DNA of 64,000 nt from Limnobacter litoralis. GTDB lineage: Bacteria > Pseudomonadota > Gammaproteobacteria > Burkholderiales > Burkholderiaceae_B. Numbering within the stretch: position 1 is the first letter of the stretch; each line of letters opens with the position of its first letter. The stretch is taken from the NCBI RefSeq assembly GCF_030160455.1, contig NZ_BSOJ01000006.1:248001-312000 (forward strand), given 5' to 3'. The position numbers and the translations under genes were made by a program. This document shows positions 34,964-43,932 of the stretch, piece by piece. The notes below the pieces were generated by a model. It worked only from the letters and a program-made list of their open reading frames with translations. It searched no databases and was not told the origin of the DNA.

Positions 34964-37092
34964 GCTGCAGAGTGGCCCAAATTGGCGCCAGACTTCATGG
35001 CCTTGTTGTGACGCCATACAACCACGGCAAACACGATGGCCAATACAAAGCCGATCTGGTCACTGATCGGATAGGCCGCGATCAGTGCCGCTGCCGCTGC
35101 AAAGCCAAGCAGCCTGTGAGGCACTGTCAAACGTGTACCCAAAAAGCCGATCACGGTTGCACCCCAAAGCGCCATCGCCAACAAAGCCTTGATGACAACG
35201 TAGATGACTGCAGGCAAGTAGCCGATTTGCTGCGCAAGCGCACCACCATCTTGTAGCATCAATGCCGGCGTGTAGACCGCCATGTAGGGCACCACAAAGC
35301 CGGCCGCTGCAATTTTGATGGCTTCCATGGAAATTTTCAGACCACTTTCTTTGGCAATCGGGGCTGCGGCGAAGCACGCCAGTGCCACAGGGGGTGTAAG
35401 GTCAGCCAGAATGCCAAAATAAAACACAAACATGTGGCTGACGATCAACGGCACACCCAGGCGTTCAAGCGCGGGTCCTGCGATGGTGGATGTGATGATG
35501 TAGTTGGGAATGGTTGGAATGCCCATGCCCAAGAAAATACAGGTCAGCATGGTCAGCACAAGCGACAAAAACAGGCTGTGTGCACCCACCCCCACCACAA
35601 ACTCGCCGAAAGTGTTGGCCACGCCGGTGAGCGTCATTGTGCCAATGATGACACCAACCATTGCGCAGGCCACACCAACCGGTAGTGCAGACTTGGCTCC
35701 TTCCGCAAGGGAATCGCGGCAGGCGACAATGGTTTCCCGGCCCCCTTTTCTAAAGAAATTGATTGCAACCAGCGCCGCAATTGCACCGGCAAATACCCAG
35801 ATTCTTTGGTGCTGGGGAACGTAGTAAACCAGGCTGGCGCAAATGAGACCCAGTCCGATCCAGAACATGAATCGAATGACGGTGCTTGGTAATCCAATCG
35901 CAATCGAGGAGCCCAAAATCAGCACCACAGTGAAAACCAGGCCGACAGTGCCAGCGAAGAGAGGCGTGTACCCAGCAACCAGCAACCAGACGAGTGCCGC
36001 CAACGGGATGATGAGGTACCACTGTTTGACGATTGCATTTTTGGCTGAAGGCAGTTTCTCTTTGGGCATACCCACCAGCCCCTGTTTGCCCGCTTCCAGA
36101 TGCACCATCCAGAATGCGGAAATGAAATAAAGAACCGCTGGAATAATGGCCGCTTTGACAATCACGTGGTATTCAACGCCCAGTGTTTCCGCCATGATGA
36201 AAGCCACAGCGCCCATCACGGGTGGCATGATTTGCCCACCCATGGAGGCCGTGGCTTCAACGCCGCCCGCAAAAGCCGAGCGATAGCCAAAGCGTTTCAT
36301 CATGGGGATCGTGAACTGGCCGACCGCAACCACGTTGGCCACACCCGAGCCCGAGATCGTGCCCATAAATCCGGATGCAACCACCGCAACTTTTGCAGCA
36401 CCGCCCTGTGCGTGGCCAACCAGGCCGAGAGACACGTCCGTAAAGAGCTTGATCATGCCGGCTTTTTCAAGAAATGCGCCGAATAAAATAAACAGGAAAA
36501 TGTAGGAGGACGATACATAGACGGGGATGCCGTAAATGCCCTCTGTGCCATAGGCCATTTGCTCAATAATTTGAGATGAGGCATATCCGCGCGTGTCCAG
36601 CGGCGCTGGCAAATATTGACCAAAAAAACAGTAGGCGAGAAACACGCCGCAGATGATTGGCAAAGCTGGCCCCATGATGAACCAGGTTGCCAGAAAGACC
36701 GTGGCAATACACAGGGCACCCATGTAGAGGTCGAGCTGATTGAGGTCACCGGCGCGCAGCATCAGCTGGTTGTATTCAATCACCTGATAAGTTGCAACCG
36801 CTACACCTGCGAGCGCAAGTAGCCAGGCAAGTGTTTTTAGGGGTGCTGTTTTGTTCAGCGTGATAAAGGGAAATCCGAGAAGCATTAGAAATCCAACGTG
36901 GCAGGCCCTAATGACCTGACTGGGAAGATCCAGGTAGTGACCTGCGGTTGCGATCTGGAATGCAGAAAACATCAAGGCGATCAGAAACAGCAGCTTTCCC
37001 TCAAAAGACAGGGGGAAAGAGCTGACAGCCTCACCATGGCCGTAAATGTCCGAATCGGAGGGGTGGCTGGAAGCAGTAGCAGTGTTTGACAT
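34960..37092 (-). CDS. TRAP transporter fused permease (4TM-12TM)
   Basis: The 710-residue product has the fused DctQ/DctM-type architecture of TAXI-linked TRAP permeases with about 17 helices. Conserved segments include GSGVANVVAVGQFTIPMMKR, MGGQIMPPVMGAVAFIMAE, GMGIPTIPNYIITSTIAGPAL and FYFGILADLTPPVALA. It imports a substrate captured by the TAXI binding protein (downstream in coordinates but upstream in transcription), using an ion gradient. The ATG at 37092 gives a natural hydrophilic N-terminus. The substrate is unknown; the TAXI type often takes dicarboxylates, glutamate or similar. Confidence 0.93.
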   Translation of the reverse strand: MSNTATASSHPSDSDIYGHGEAVSSFPLSFEGKLLFLIALMFSAFQIATAGHYLDLPSQVIRACHVGFLMLLGFPFITLNKTAPLKTLAWLLALAGVAVATYQVIEYNQLMLRAGDLNQLDLYMGALCIATVFLATWFIMGPALPIICGVFLAYCFFGQYLPAPLDTRGYASSQIIEQMAYGTEGIYGIPVYVSSSYIFLFILFGAFLEKAGMIKLFTDVSLGLVGHAQGGAAKVAVVASGFMGTISGSGVANVVAVGQFTIPMMKRFGYRSAFAGGVEATASMGGQIMPPVMGAVAFIMAETLGVEYHVIVKAAIIPAVLYFISAFWMVHLEAGKQGLVGMPKEKLPSAKNAIVKQWYLIIPLAALVWLLVAGYTPLFAGTVGLVFTVVLILGSSIAIGLPSTVIRFMFWIGLGLICASLVYYVPQHQRIWVFAGAIAALVAINFFRKGGRETIVACRDSLAEGAKSALPVGVACAMVGVIIGTMTLTGVANTFGEFVVGVGAHSLFLSLVLTMLTCIFLGMGIPTIPNYIITSTIAGPALERLGVPLIVSHMFVFYFGILADLTPPVALACFAAAPIAKESGLKISMEAIKIAAAGFVVPYMAVYTPALMLQDGGALAQQIGYLPAVIYVVIKALLAMALWGATVIGFLGTRLTVPHRLLGFAAAAALIAAYPISDQIGFVLAIVFAVVVWRHNKAMKSGANLGHSAA

Positions 37093-37197
37093 GTCGGAAA
37101 AAGCCCCTTTGAGGGGCTCCAGAAAGGGTTCTGAAAATGAAGCTGCGCAAGAAGCCAGGCGAGGAGAAGGCCCGCTAATTGCGCAGGGCAAAGGCTA

Positions 37198-38151
37198 TTA
37201 CATCAGACCTTTTTCTTTGTAATACTTTGCTGCACCAGGGTGCAGGGGAACGGGCATTCCCTTGATTGCATTTTCAAATTTGATGGCATCTGCAGCTTTG
37301 TGTGCTGAGCGCAACGCAGGCAGATTTTCCCAAAGCAACTTCGTCATTTTGTAGGCTTCATCGTCTGACACTGCGGTCGTGGACACCAGGAAGTTGACGA
37401 TGGCTGCTGTCGGAACGTCTTTGTCTTGCCCTGTGTAGGTGTTGGCAGGAATCACACCTTCAACATAGGGTGGGCCCAGCTTTTTGATGACATCAGCCGG
37501 AATGGCGACCATGGTAATTTCCATGGACGATGACAAGTCTTTCAGTGAAGCAACACCCAAACCTGCAGATTGCAAAGTTGCGTCCAGTTGGCGGTTTTTC
37601 ATCAATTCAACGGACTCGGCGTAGGGCAGGTATTCGGTTTTGGCGAAATCTTTGTAAGACATGCCCGCCGCTTCAAAAATGCGCCTTGCATTCAGCTCTG
37701 TGCCTGACTTTGGCGCACCAACAGACACGCGCTTGCCTTTCAGGTCAGCCAGGGTGTGGATGTTGGAGCCCTTTGCCGCCACAATCTGGACATAGTTGGG
37801 ATACAGCGCAGCAATGCCGCGTAGTTTGTCCAATGGCTCCTTGAAGCCTGCCTCTTCGTCACCCTGTACTGCGGACTTCACAGAGTCGCCCAGCGCGATG
37901 GCCAGTTCGCCACGGCCTTGTTGCAGCAGGTTCAGGTTTTCAACAGACGCTTTGGTGGATTGCACCTGAGTGCGTACACCGGGCATGGCATCGGCGTATA
38001 TTTTGGAGAGTGCGACTCCGATTGGATAGTAGACGCCCGATGTGCCCCCAGTCAAAATATTGATGAAGTCTGCCTTGGCGGGCATTGCAGCCACTGCAAA
38101 TCCGGCTAGAGTTGCGCACATGATGACGCGCCTGGCTTTTGAAAAGACCAT
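37198..38151 (-). CDS. TAXI family TRAP solute-binding protein
   Basis: The 317-residue product has a signal peptide (about residues 1-28, cleaved after AKA) and the TAXI-family hallmark ILTGGTSGVYYPIGVALSKIY at the mature N-terminus. ADLKGKRVSVGAPKSGTELNAR is another. A GGGGGA ribosome site precedes the ATG at 38151. It binds the substrate in the periplasm and delivers it to the fused permease encoded about 100 bases downstream. Confidence 0.93.
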   Translation of the reverse strand: MVFSKARRVIMCATLAGFAVAAMPAKADFINILTGGTSGVYYPIGVALSKIYADAMPGVRTQVQSTKASVENLNLLQQGRGELAIALGDSVKSAVQGDEEAGFKEPLDKLRGIAALYPNYVQIVAAKGSNIHTLADLKGKRVSVGAPKSGTELNARRIFEAAGMSYKDFAKTEYLPYAESVELMKNRQLDATLQSAGLGVASLKDLSSSMEITMVAIPADVIKKLGPPYVEGVIPANTYTGQDKDVPTAAIVNFLVSTTAVSDDEAYKMTKLLWENLPALRSAHKAADAIKFENAIKGMPVPLHPGAAKYYKEKGLM

Positions 38152-38354
38152 TTCACATTCCCCCTTGTTGGTTGTCGTTGGAGTTTTATAGGTACTTTGA
38201 AATATCCCCGAGAAAAGGGTGTGTTGCAAGTTTGAACGTGCAATTGTTACCAAAACTACGGGAAAATACGAAGGGTTAGGTCAGTTCTGCCTGCCCTGCC
38301 CTGAACGCTGTCCAACCCGGATTTTTTGAATCCGCATTTATCGGGTAACTGTCT

Positions 38355-39515
38355 TTGACCACATCTCCTTTGTTTGTATTGCCCTCGATTTCATTGGAAG
38401 ATGGAAAAGAGCTTCTGTGGCTGAGTGAAAAGCAGGCTCCGTCCCCGCAGCGAATTCAAGCGGTGGATGACACCTGCACTGCGGATCAGGCATTTCGTAT
38501 GGCCTCCCAAGGCACCAGCTTGCTTTGGCAGGGTGATTTTCAAAACGCACGCCAATTGTTGCAGGCCGTGGTGCGACGATTGACCGCCAAGGCAAAGCCG
38601 ATTGCAGCCGATGCGTTCGATTTCAACCGGCATCGAATGAATCAGGCACAGCGCGCCAACATTTTGTCGCGCTTGCTGGTGCCCGTTGAACCCGACTTCA
38701 GCATCCCTCTGCGCCGTGCGCCGGATTGTCAGCAAGCCATTGTGGAGGCTTTCGGATTTCAGCCAGTGTCATTGCCGGGTGTGATCCCCCTGCGCGACCT
38801 TCAGGGTTTGATTGGTGCGCATGAATGGCGAAAGAAGGGTGTACAAATTCCTGCACTGGCCCAGTTGGGCACAGGGCGCATTCATCCGCATTACGGCGTA
38901 TTTTCGCCGGTTCGTGGCGAATACCTGGACATGGTGGCCAAAGCGCCACTGCCTGCAGCGTTGTCTGAGCAGTCGGTTGCGTTTGACTTGGGCACCGGCA
39001 CTGGCGTTTTAGCCGCCATTCTTGTCGCGCGGGGTGTTGAACAAGTCTTTGCCAGCGATTCTGCGCCCCGTGCGCTGGCCTGTGCCAAAGACAATCTGAA
39101 GCGGCTGGGCATTCAAGACAAAGTTCAAATTTGTGCTGACACCCTGTTTCCCGAGGGACAAGCCGCCTTGGTGGTGTGCAATCCACCGTGGGTGCCTGCA
39201 AAACCGGTCAGCACTGTGGAGCAAGGGGTGTATGACGAGGGCAGCCAGATGTTAAGGGCGTTTCTGGCGGGAGTGGCTGATCGCCTGCTGCCCAATGGCG
39301 AAGCCTGGTTGATTCTGTCGGACATCGCGGAGCATCTTCAACTGCGTACCCGCCCCGAATTGAACAGCTGGATTGAGGCGGGAGGTCTGTCCGTGATTGA
39401 ACGAATGGATCGTCGCCCCACGCACGCCAAAGCCACTGACGAAAGCGATCCACTGCACGCCGCAAGGGCGCGTGAGATCACCTCGCTCTGGCGTTTGAAA
39501 CGCAAGACTGCGTGA
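38355..39515 (+). CDS. SAM-dependent methyltransferase, HemK/RlmG-like
   Basis: The 386-residue protein has an N-terminal domain of about 180 residues with no family I can name and a C-terminal class I methyltransferase domain. AFDLGTGTGVLAAILVARG is the SAM loop and VVCNPPWVPA the catalytic N-P-P-W motif, as in enzymes that modify amide or exocyclic amino nitrogens. The start is a TTG at 38355 without a clear ribosome site, so the start is uncertain. Target unknown: a ribosomal protein, rRNA or release factor are options. It is followed by an FadL-type gene in the same orientation but with a 100-base gap. Confidence 0.75.
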   Translation: MTTSPLFVLPSISLEDGKELLWLSEKQAPSPQRIQAVDDTCTADQAFRMASQGTSLLWQGDFQNARQLLQAVVRRLTAKAKPIAADAFDFNRHRMNQAQRANILSRLLVPVEPDFSIPLRRAPDCQQAIVEAFGFQPVSLPGVIPLRDLQGLIGAHEWRKKGVQIPALAQLGTGRIHPHYGVFSPVRGEYLDMVAKAPLPAALSEQSVAFDLGTGTGVLAAILVARGVEQVFASDSAPRALACAKDNLKRLGIQDKVQICADTLFPEGQAALVVCNPPWVPAKPVSTVEQGVYDEGSQMLRAFLAGVADRLLPNGEAWLILSDIAEHLQLRTRPELNSWIEAGGLSVIERMDRRPTHAKATDESDPLHAARAREITSLWRLKRKTA

Positions 39516-39618
39516 TATTACAGTTCGGTATAAGAACATGACTTATTCGTGATTGTTGGAAATAAACTCCTTCAGTACACCTGCGCCTAAATTACAAGCA
39601 GTTAATAAAAGGCGCGTC

Positions 39619-40953
39619 ATGAAATTATCTATTTTGCGTTGCATCGGGCTGGGTTTGGGGTTTGCTGCAACGTGTGCGGTGGGCCCATCCGCTTGGGCAA
39701 CAAACGGCTATTTTTCCCACGGGTACGGCACCAAGGCCAAGGGGCGCGGTGGCGTCGCGCTGGCCATTCCTGACGATGCCATGGCTGGGGCCAATAACCC
39801 AGCTCTGTTTCTGAAACTGGACAACCGGCTGGATGTGGGCGTGGACGCCTTTATGCCCCTGCGTGGCGCAAGCCGAACCAATGGACCTCTGGGTGGTTTG
39901 TACAACTTTGAGGAACGCAGCAGCAGCAACCAGTTCAACATTCCGGATGTGGGTTACAGCCGTCGTCTGAATGACCGCATGGTTTTTGGCTTGAGTATTT
40001 ACGGCAATGGCGGATTGAACACTGATTACAAACAGGGCGACAGTGCAAAATCCTGCTTGTCGCCGGCCAACCCGCTGGCTGGCATTTACGCGGGCAACCC
40101 ATTTTGTGGCAAAGGGCCTGCAGGCGTCGACTTGGCCCAACTGGTGGTTGCCCCTGCCTTGGCCTACAAAATCAATGATCATCACGCGGTGGGTTTTGAG
40201 CCCCTGCTGGTTTACCAAACCTTTGCGGCCGAAGGGCTGCAACTGTTTCGCGATGCGGGTTACAGCAGCGACGCCGCACACGTCACCAACAACGATCACG
40301 ATTCAAGCACGGGCATAGGCTATCGACTGGGCTACCTGGGCACGTTTGGCCGATTGTCGGTCGGCGCCGCGTATTCACCCCGCATCAACATGAGCAAGTT
40401 CAAGAAATATGCTGGCTTGTTTGCGGACCAAGGGGACTTTGACATTCCAGCCAATTACGGTGTTGGGTTCGCCTGGAAAGCGACCCCGAAATGGTTGTTC
40501 GGCGTGGACTACAACCGGGTGAACTACAGCGATGTGCCCTCAGTGGGCAACAGCAGTCGCACCGCCCGGCAAAATTACACCGGTTCGGCCTGCTTGGGGG
40601 CCACCAATGGCCCAGGGTTTGGCTGGTCTGACGTACACACCCTGAAATTTGGTGCGGAATATGCAGCCACCGACAAGCTGACCTTGCGTGGCGGCTTTAA
40701 CGTGGGCGACAATCCGGTTTCAAGCCGTGACGTCACCTTCAACATTCTGGCCCCGGGGGTGATACGCAAGCACTACACGCTGGGTGCCACCTATGACTGG
40801 AGCAAAAAACTGGAGTTGTCAGCACACTACATGCTGGCACCCCGGGAAACAGTGACTGGCCCAAGTGCACTGCCGCTGCCCATCGGGTCTCCTGTGGAGT
40901 CGATCGACATGCGGCAGCAGTCATTGAGTGTCAGTGTGGGTTACAAATATTGA
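39619..40953 (+). CDS. FadL/TodX-type outer-membrane transport protein
   Basis: The 444-residue product has a signal peptide (residues 1-30, cleaved after AWA) and then NGYFSHGYGTKAKGRGGVALAIPDDA, the N-terminal plug sequence with the conserved N-G-x-x-x-x-G-x-G-x-K and GxA region of the OMPP1/FadL family. The rest shows alternating beta-strands to SVSVGYKY with a terminal aromatic. These channels move hydrophobic substrates such as long-chain fatty acids or aromatics across the outer membrane. It converges on htpX with 14 bases between. The cluster downstream is rich in lipid enzymes, but none is in its operon. Confidence 0.9.
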   Translation: MKLSILRCIGLGLGFAATCAVGPSAWATNGYFSHGYGTKAKGRGGVALAIPDDAMAGANNPALFLKLDNRLDVGVDAFMPLRGASRTNGPLGGLYNFEERSSSNQFNIPDVGYSRRLNDRMVFGLSIYGNGGLNTDYKQGDSAKSCLSPANPLAGIYAGNPFCGKGPAGVDLAQLVVAPALAYKINDHHAVGFEPLLVYQTFAAEGLQLFRDAGYSSDAAHVTNNDHDSSTGIGYRLGYLGTFGRLSVGAAYSPRINMSKFKKYAGLFADQGDFDIPANYGVGFAWKATPKWLFGVDYNRVNYSDVPSVGNSSRTARQNYTGSACLGATNGPGFGWSDVHTLKFGAEYAATDKLTLRGGFNVGDNPVSSRDVTFNILAPGVIRKHYTLGATYDWSKKLELSAHYMLAPRETVTGPSALPLPIGSPVESIDMRQQSLSVSVGYKY

Positions 40954-40967
40954 CCAGACTGATCCGC

Positions 40968-41846
40968 TTATCGGGTCTGGCTGAGGGCAACAATTCTCTC
41001 CTCGATCGGAGGGTGGCTGCTGAACAGGGCCATCATGCCGCCCTTGCCGGATATGCCAGATGCTGCCATTTGTGAGGGCAATGCCCCAGCCTGCAGGCCC
41101 CCCAACCTTTGTAGGGCAGACACCATGGGGCGTGGGCTGCCCATCAGTTTGGCGGCACCTGAATCAGCACGAAACTCACGCTTGCGCGAGAAGTACATCA
41201 CGATAATGGACGCCAACAAGCCCAGGGTGATTTCCATCACGATCACTGTGATGAAATAGCCCATGCCAGTACCGCTGCTTTCCTCGTCGTCTTTGCGCAG
41301 TGCTTGATCCACCACAAAGCCCACGACGCGGGCAATGAAAAACACGAATGTGTTGACCACACCCTGTATCAAAGTCAGGGTAACCATGTCGCCGTTGGCC
41401 ACGTGGGCCACTTCATGGGCCAACACGGCTTCGGCTTCTTCGCGGCTCATGGAATTCAACAAACCGGTGCTGACCGCCACCAGCGAATTGGACTTGCTGG
41501 GGCCTGTGGCAAAGGCGTTGGGCTCCCCGTCGTAAATGGCCACTTCCGGTGTAGGTATTCCAGCCCGTCTGGCCAAGCTTTCAACGGTTTGAACCAGCCA
41601 CTGTTCCTGACTGTTGCGGGGTGTCTCGATGACCTTTGCGCCCGTGCTCCATTTGGCAATGGTTTTGCTCATCAGCAAGCTGATGAACGAACCGCCAAAG
41701 CCCAGTACAGCGCTAAAGCCCAGCAGCATGGTCAGGTTCAATTGATTGCCGGCCATGAACTGGTTCAACCCCAGCACATGCACAGTGATACCCAAAACCA
41801 CCATAATGGCAATGTTGGTGGCTAAAAACAGAAAAATGCGTTTCAT
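40968..41846 (-). CDS. htpX: Membrane protease HtpX
   Basis: This zinc metalloprotease has 292 residues, two N-terminal helices, the zinc motif HEVAH at residues 144-148 in [13 protein letters not shown], and two later helices. [10 protein letters not shown] holds the third zinc ligand region with Glu. It degrades misfolded membrane proteins with FtsH. The start at 41846 is a normal [11 protein letters not shown]. It lies about 107 bases from the divergent LysR-type gene. Confidence 0.95.
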   Translation of the reverse strand: MKRIFLFLATNIAIMVVLGITVHVLGLNQFMAGNQLNLTMLLGFSAVLGFGGSFISLLMSKTIAKWSTGAKVIETPRNSQEQWLVQTVESLARRAGIPTPEVAIYDGEPNAFATGPSKSNSLVAVSTGLLNSMSREEAEAVLAHEVAHVANGDMVTLTLIQGVVNTFVFFIARVVGFVVDQALRKDDEESSGTGMGYFITVIVMEITLGLLASIIVMYFSRKREFRADSGAAKLMGSPRPMVSALQRLGGLQAGALPSQMAASGISGKGGMMALFSSHPPIEERIVALSQTR

Positions 41847-41953
41847 GACGTGGTCTCTCGATGAGAAGTTAAAACAGACTTATGGAGTGTAGTGGTTTAG
41901 AATGTCAGAATAAACAGTAATAAAATTGAAGTTATTTTCAAGTAAATCGAACA

Positions 41954-42844
41954 ATGAAGCTGGACAATCTGAATTTTCATCACCTGCGGTATTTCTGGAT
42001 GGTGGCCACGTTGGGCAGCATGACGGCCGCTGCCAACCGGCTCGGCCTGCGCACGCAGACCTTAAGCAGCCAGATCTCAGACCTTGAGCAGTCTTTGGGG
42101 CGCGCCTTGTTTCGCCCGCAGGGGCGGGGCTTGGCTTTAACCGAGGCCGGGCGAGTGGCCTTGCGTTACGCCGATCAGATTTTTCAATTGGGTGACCAAT
42201 TGCAGGACAGTTTGCAGGATCCGGACCTGGACCATGCCCTGCGCCTGACAGTGGGCATTGCCGATGCGTTGCCCAAAGCGGTTTGCTACCGTTTGCTGCA
42301 ACCCATCCTGAACATGGAGCGCCCGGTTCGCCTGATCTGCCAGGAAGGGCGTTTTGAATGGCTGAGCTCCGAGTTGGCACAGCACCGCATTGATCTCGTA
42401 TTGGCCGAGCGGGCCGGTGGGCAGGGCACCAGTCAGTTGCATCATCAAGAGTTGGCCAGCATCGCGGTGCGTGTCTTCGCCACCCCGAACCTGGCCAATC
42501 AATACGACAGTGGCTTTCCGGCCAGTTTGAACAAGGCACCCTTCCTGATGCCCTCGCGCAACAACATGCTGCGTGCGCGGCTGGAGCAATGGCTTGAAGA
42601 TCTGAATGTCGAGGTGCGTGTGGTTGGCGAGTTTGATGACCTCGCGCTGATGGAGACTTTCGGCCGACAGGGCATGGGCTTGTTCGCGCTGCCTGCCGCC
42701 GATGTGGAAGACATTGCCACGGGCGGCAGCCTTCGGTGTTTGGGGGTGGCCCAAGGGGTTGAGGAGCGTTGCTTTGCCTTTGTTCACCCCAGAAGCATGG
42801 ATCACCCTGCGCTTCACCTTTTGCTCAACAGCAGAAATATTTGA
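41954..42844 (+). CDS. NhaR-like LysR regulator
   Basis: The 296-residue protein begins MKLDNLNFHHLRYFWMVATLGSMTAAANRL, with the LysR HTH (TAAANRLGLRTQTLSSQISDLEQSLG). NFHHLRYFW and the NhaR-like ligand domain suggest similarity to NhaR, an activator of a Na+/H+ antiporter gene in E. coli, but no nhaA is in this window. Target and effector are unknown. It is followed by an AEC transporter in the same direction with an 80-base gap. Confidence 0.88.
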   Translation: MKLDNLNFHHLRYFWMVATLGSMTAAANRLGLRTQTLSSQISDLEQSLGRALFRPQGRGLALTEAGRVALRYADQIFQLGDQLQDSLQDPDLDHALRLTVGIADALPKAVCYRLLQPILNMERPVRLICQEGRFEWLSSELAQHRIDLVLAERAGGQGTSQLHHQELASIAVRVFATPNLANQYDSGFPASLNKAPFLMPSRNNMLRARLEQWLEDLNVEVRVVGEFDDLALMETFGRQGMGLFALPAADVEDIATGGSLRCLGVAQGVEERCFAFVHPRSMDHPALHLLLNSRNI

Positions 42845-42933
42845 GTTGAATTGTGTACGGAGCGGGCTTGTCTGAGTCGATCGCCGTGCGGTAATTCGTT
42901 AGACTGCCTCTCTTTCAAAGTCGTGTGACCCGC

Positions 42934-43812
42934 ATGTTCGCCCGAATCGTCTCGATCATTTTTCCAATCTTTGCCATTGTGGCTTTGGGCTACCTGTATG
43001 GTCGGTACAAGCGCCCAGACATGCGGTTTGCCAACCAGCTGAACATGGACGTGTTTGTGCCTGCCTTGGTGTTCAGTGCCATGGCCAGCAAATCGTTTGA
43101 TTTGCACGCCTACGGCATGTTGGCGGTGGGTGCGGTTGTCATCGTTTTGGGCTCTGGTTTGCTGGCTTACCCGGTGGCGCGCTGGTTAAGGATCGATCCC
43201 AAGGTGTTTGTGCCTCCCATGATGTTCACCAACAGCGGCAACATGGGCTTGCCCCTTGCTGTGCTTGCGTTTGGTGAGCAGGCACTGCCGGCGGCTGTGA
43301 TGCTGTTCATGGCAGAGAACACCTTGCACTACGCCTTGGGCACGTGGGCCTTGGACAAACAGGCCAAAGTGACTCGTCTGTGGCGCGAGCCTGTCATCTT
43401 CGCCGCCATCGTGGGGCTGCTCTTCAGTGTGTTGCAAATGGAGGTGTGGCCGCCTTTGCTGTATGCCATCAAGATGACGGGTGACATTTCCATTCCACTG
43501 TTGTTGTTTTCCCTGGGGGTGCGTTTAACGCAATCGGATTTTTCCGATTTTCGGCTTGGGGTCATTGGGGGCGTGGTGTGCGCCGTGTCTGGCTTGTTGC
43601 TGGCGTGGCCTTTAACTTATCTGCTGCCCTTGTCGCCAGAGCACAAGGCCATGTTGATCGTGTTTGGCAGTTTGCCGCCCGCTGTCCTGAATTATGTGTT
43701 TTCTGAAAAGTATCAGGTGGAGCCGCACCGGGTGGCCTCTTTGGTGATGGTCGGAAACCTGATGAGCCTGGTGTTTATTCCTTTGGCGCTGTTTTTGGTG
43801 TTGAAACAGTGA
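42934..43812 (+). CDS. AEC family (auxin efflux carrier) transporter
   Basis: The 292-residue protein has ten predicted helices of the AEC family. The N-terminus has IFPIFAIVALGYLYGRY and the middle helices contain MFTNSGNMGLPLAVLAFGEQA, the broken-helix NxGNxGLP motif; LFSLGVRLTQSDF follows. Substrates in bacteria include malonate, malate and similar carboxylates. The ATG at 42934 is preferred; a GTG nine bases upstream is in frame. A weak terminator follows. Confidence 0.88.
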   Translation: MFARIVSIIFPIFAIVALGYLYGRYKRPDMRFANQLNMDVFVPALVFSAMASKSFDLHAYGMLAVGAVVIVLGSGLLAYPVARWLRIDPKVFVPPMMFTNSGNMGLPLAVLAFGEQALPAAVMLFMAENTLHYALGTWALDKQAKVTRLWREPVIFAAIVGLLFSVLQMEVWPPLLYAIKMTGDISIPLLLFSLGVRLTQSDFSDFRLGVIGGVVCAVSGLLLAWPLTYLLPLSPEHKAMLIVFGSLPPAVLNYVFSEKYQVEPHRVASLVMVGNLMSLVFIPLALFLVLKQ

Positions 43813-43844
43813 AAACCAGTTCTTAAATCCGAAGGCTTGTCTCC

Positions 43845-43868
43845 AAAATGCCCGCCTGGTGCATTTTT
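43845..43868 (+). terminator. Terminator-like hairpin after AEC gene
   Basis: AAAATGC pairs with GCATTTT around a C/G-rich loop, and a T-run is included in the 3' arm. It lies 33 bases after the stop of the AEC transporter. Stem is modest (7 bp, A/T-rich). Confidence 0.5.
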
Positions 43869-43932
43869 CCTTTTCAGCCGTCTGCCTTTTTGAAATAATG
43901 GGCACCCTGTCGCGAAAAGTCTGAAAAAAATC

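Noticed and set aside
40954-40980. Hairpin CCAGAC...GTCTGG between FadL-type gene and htpX
   Set aside because: A 6-bp stem with no T-run in either direction and overlapping the htpX stop; not convincing as a terminator.
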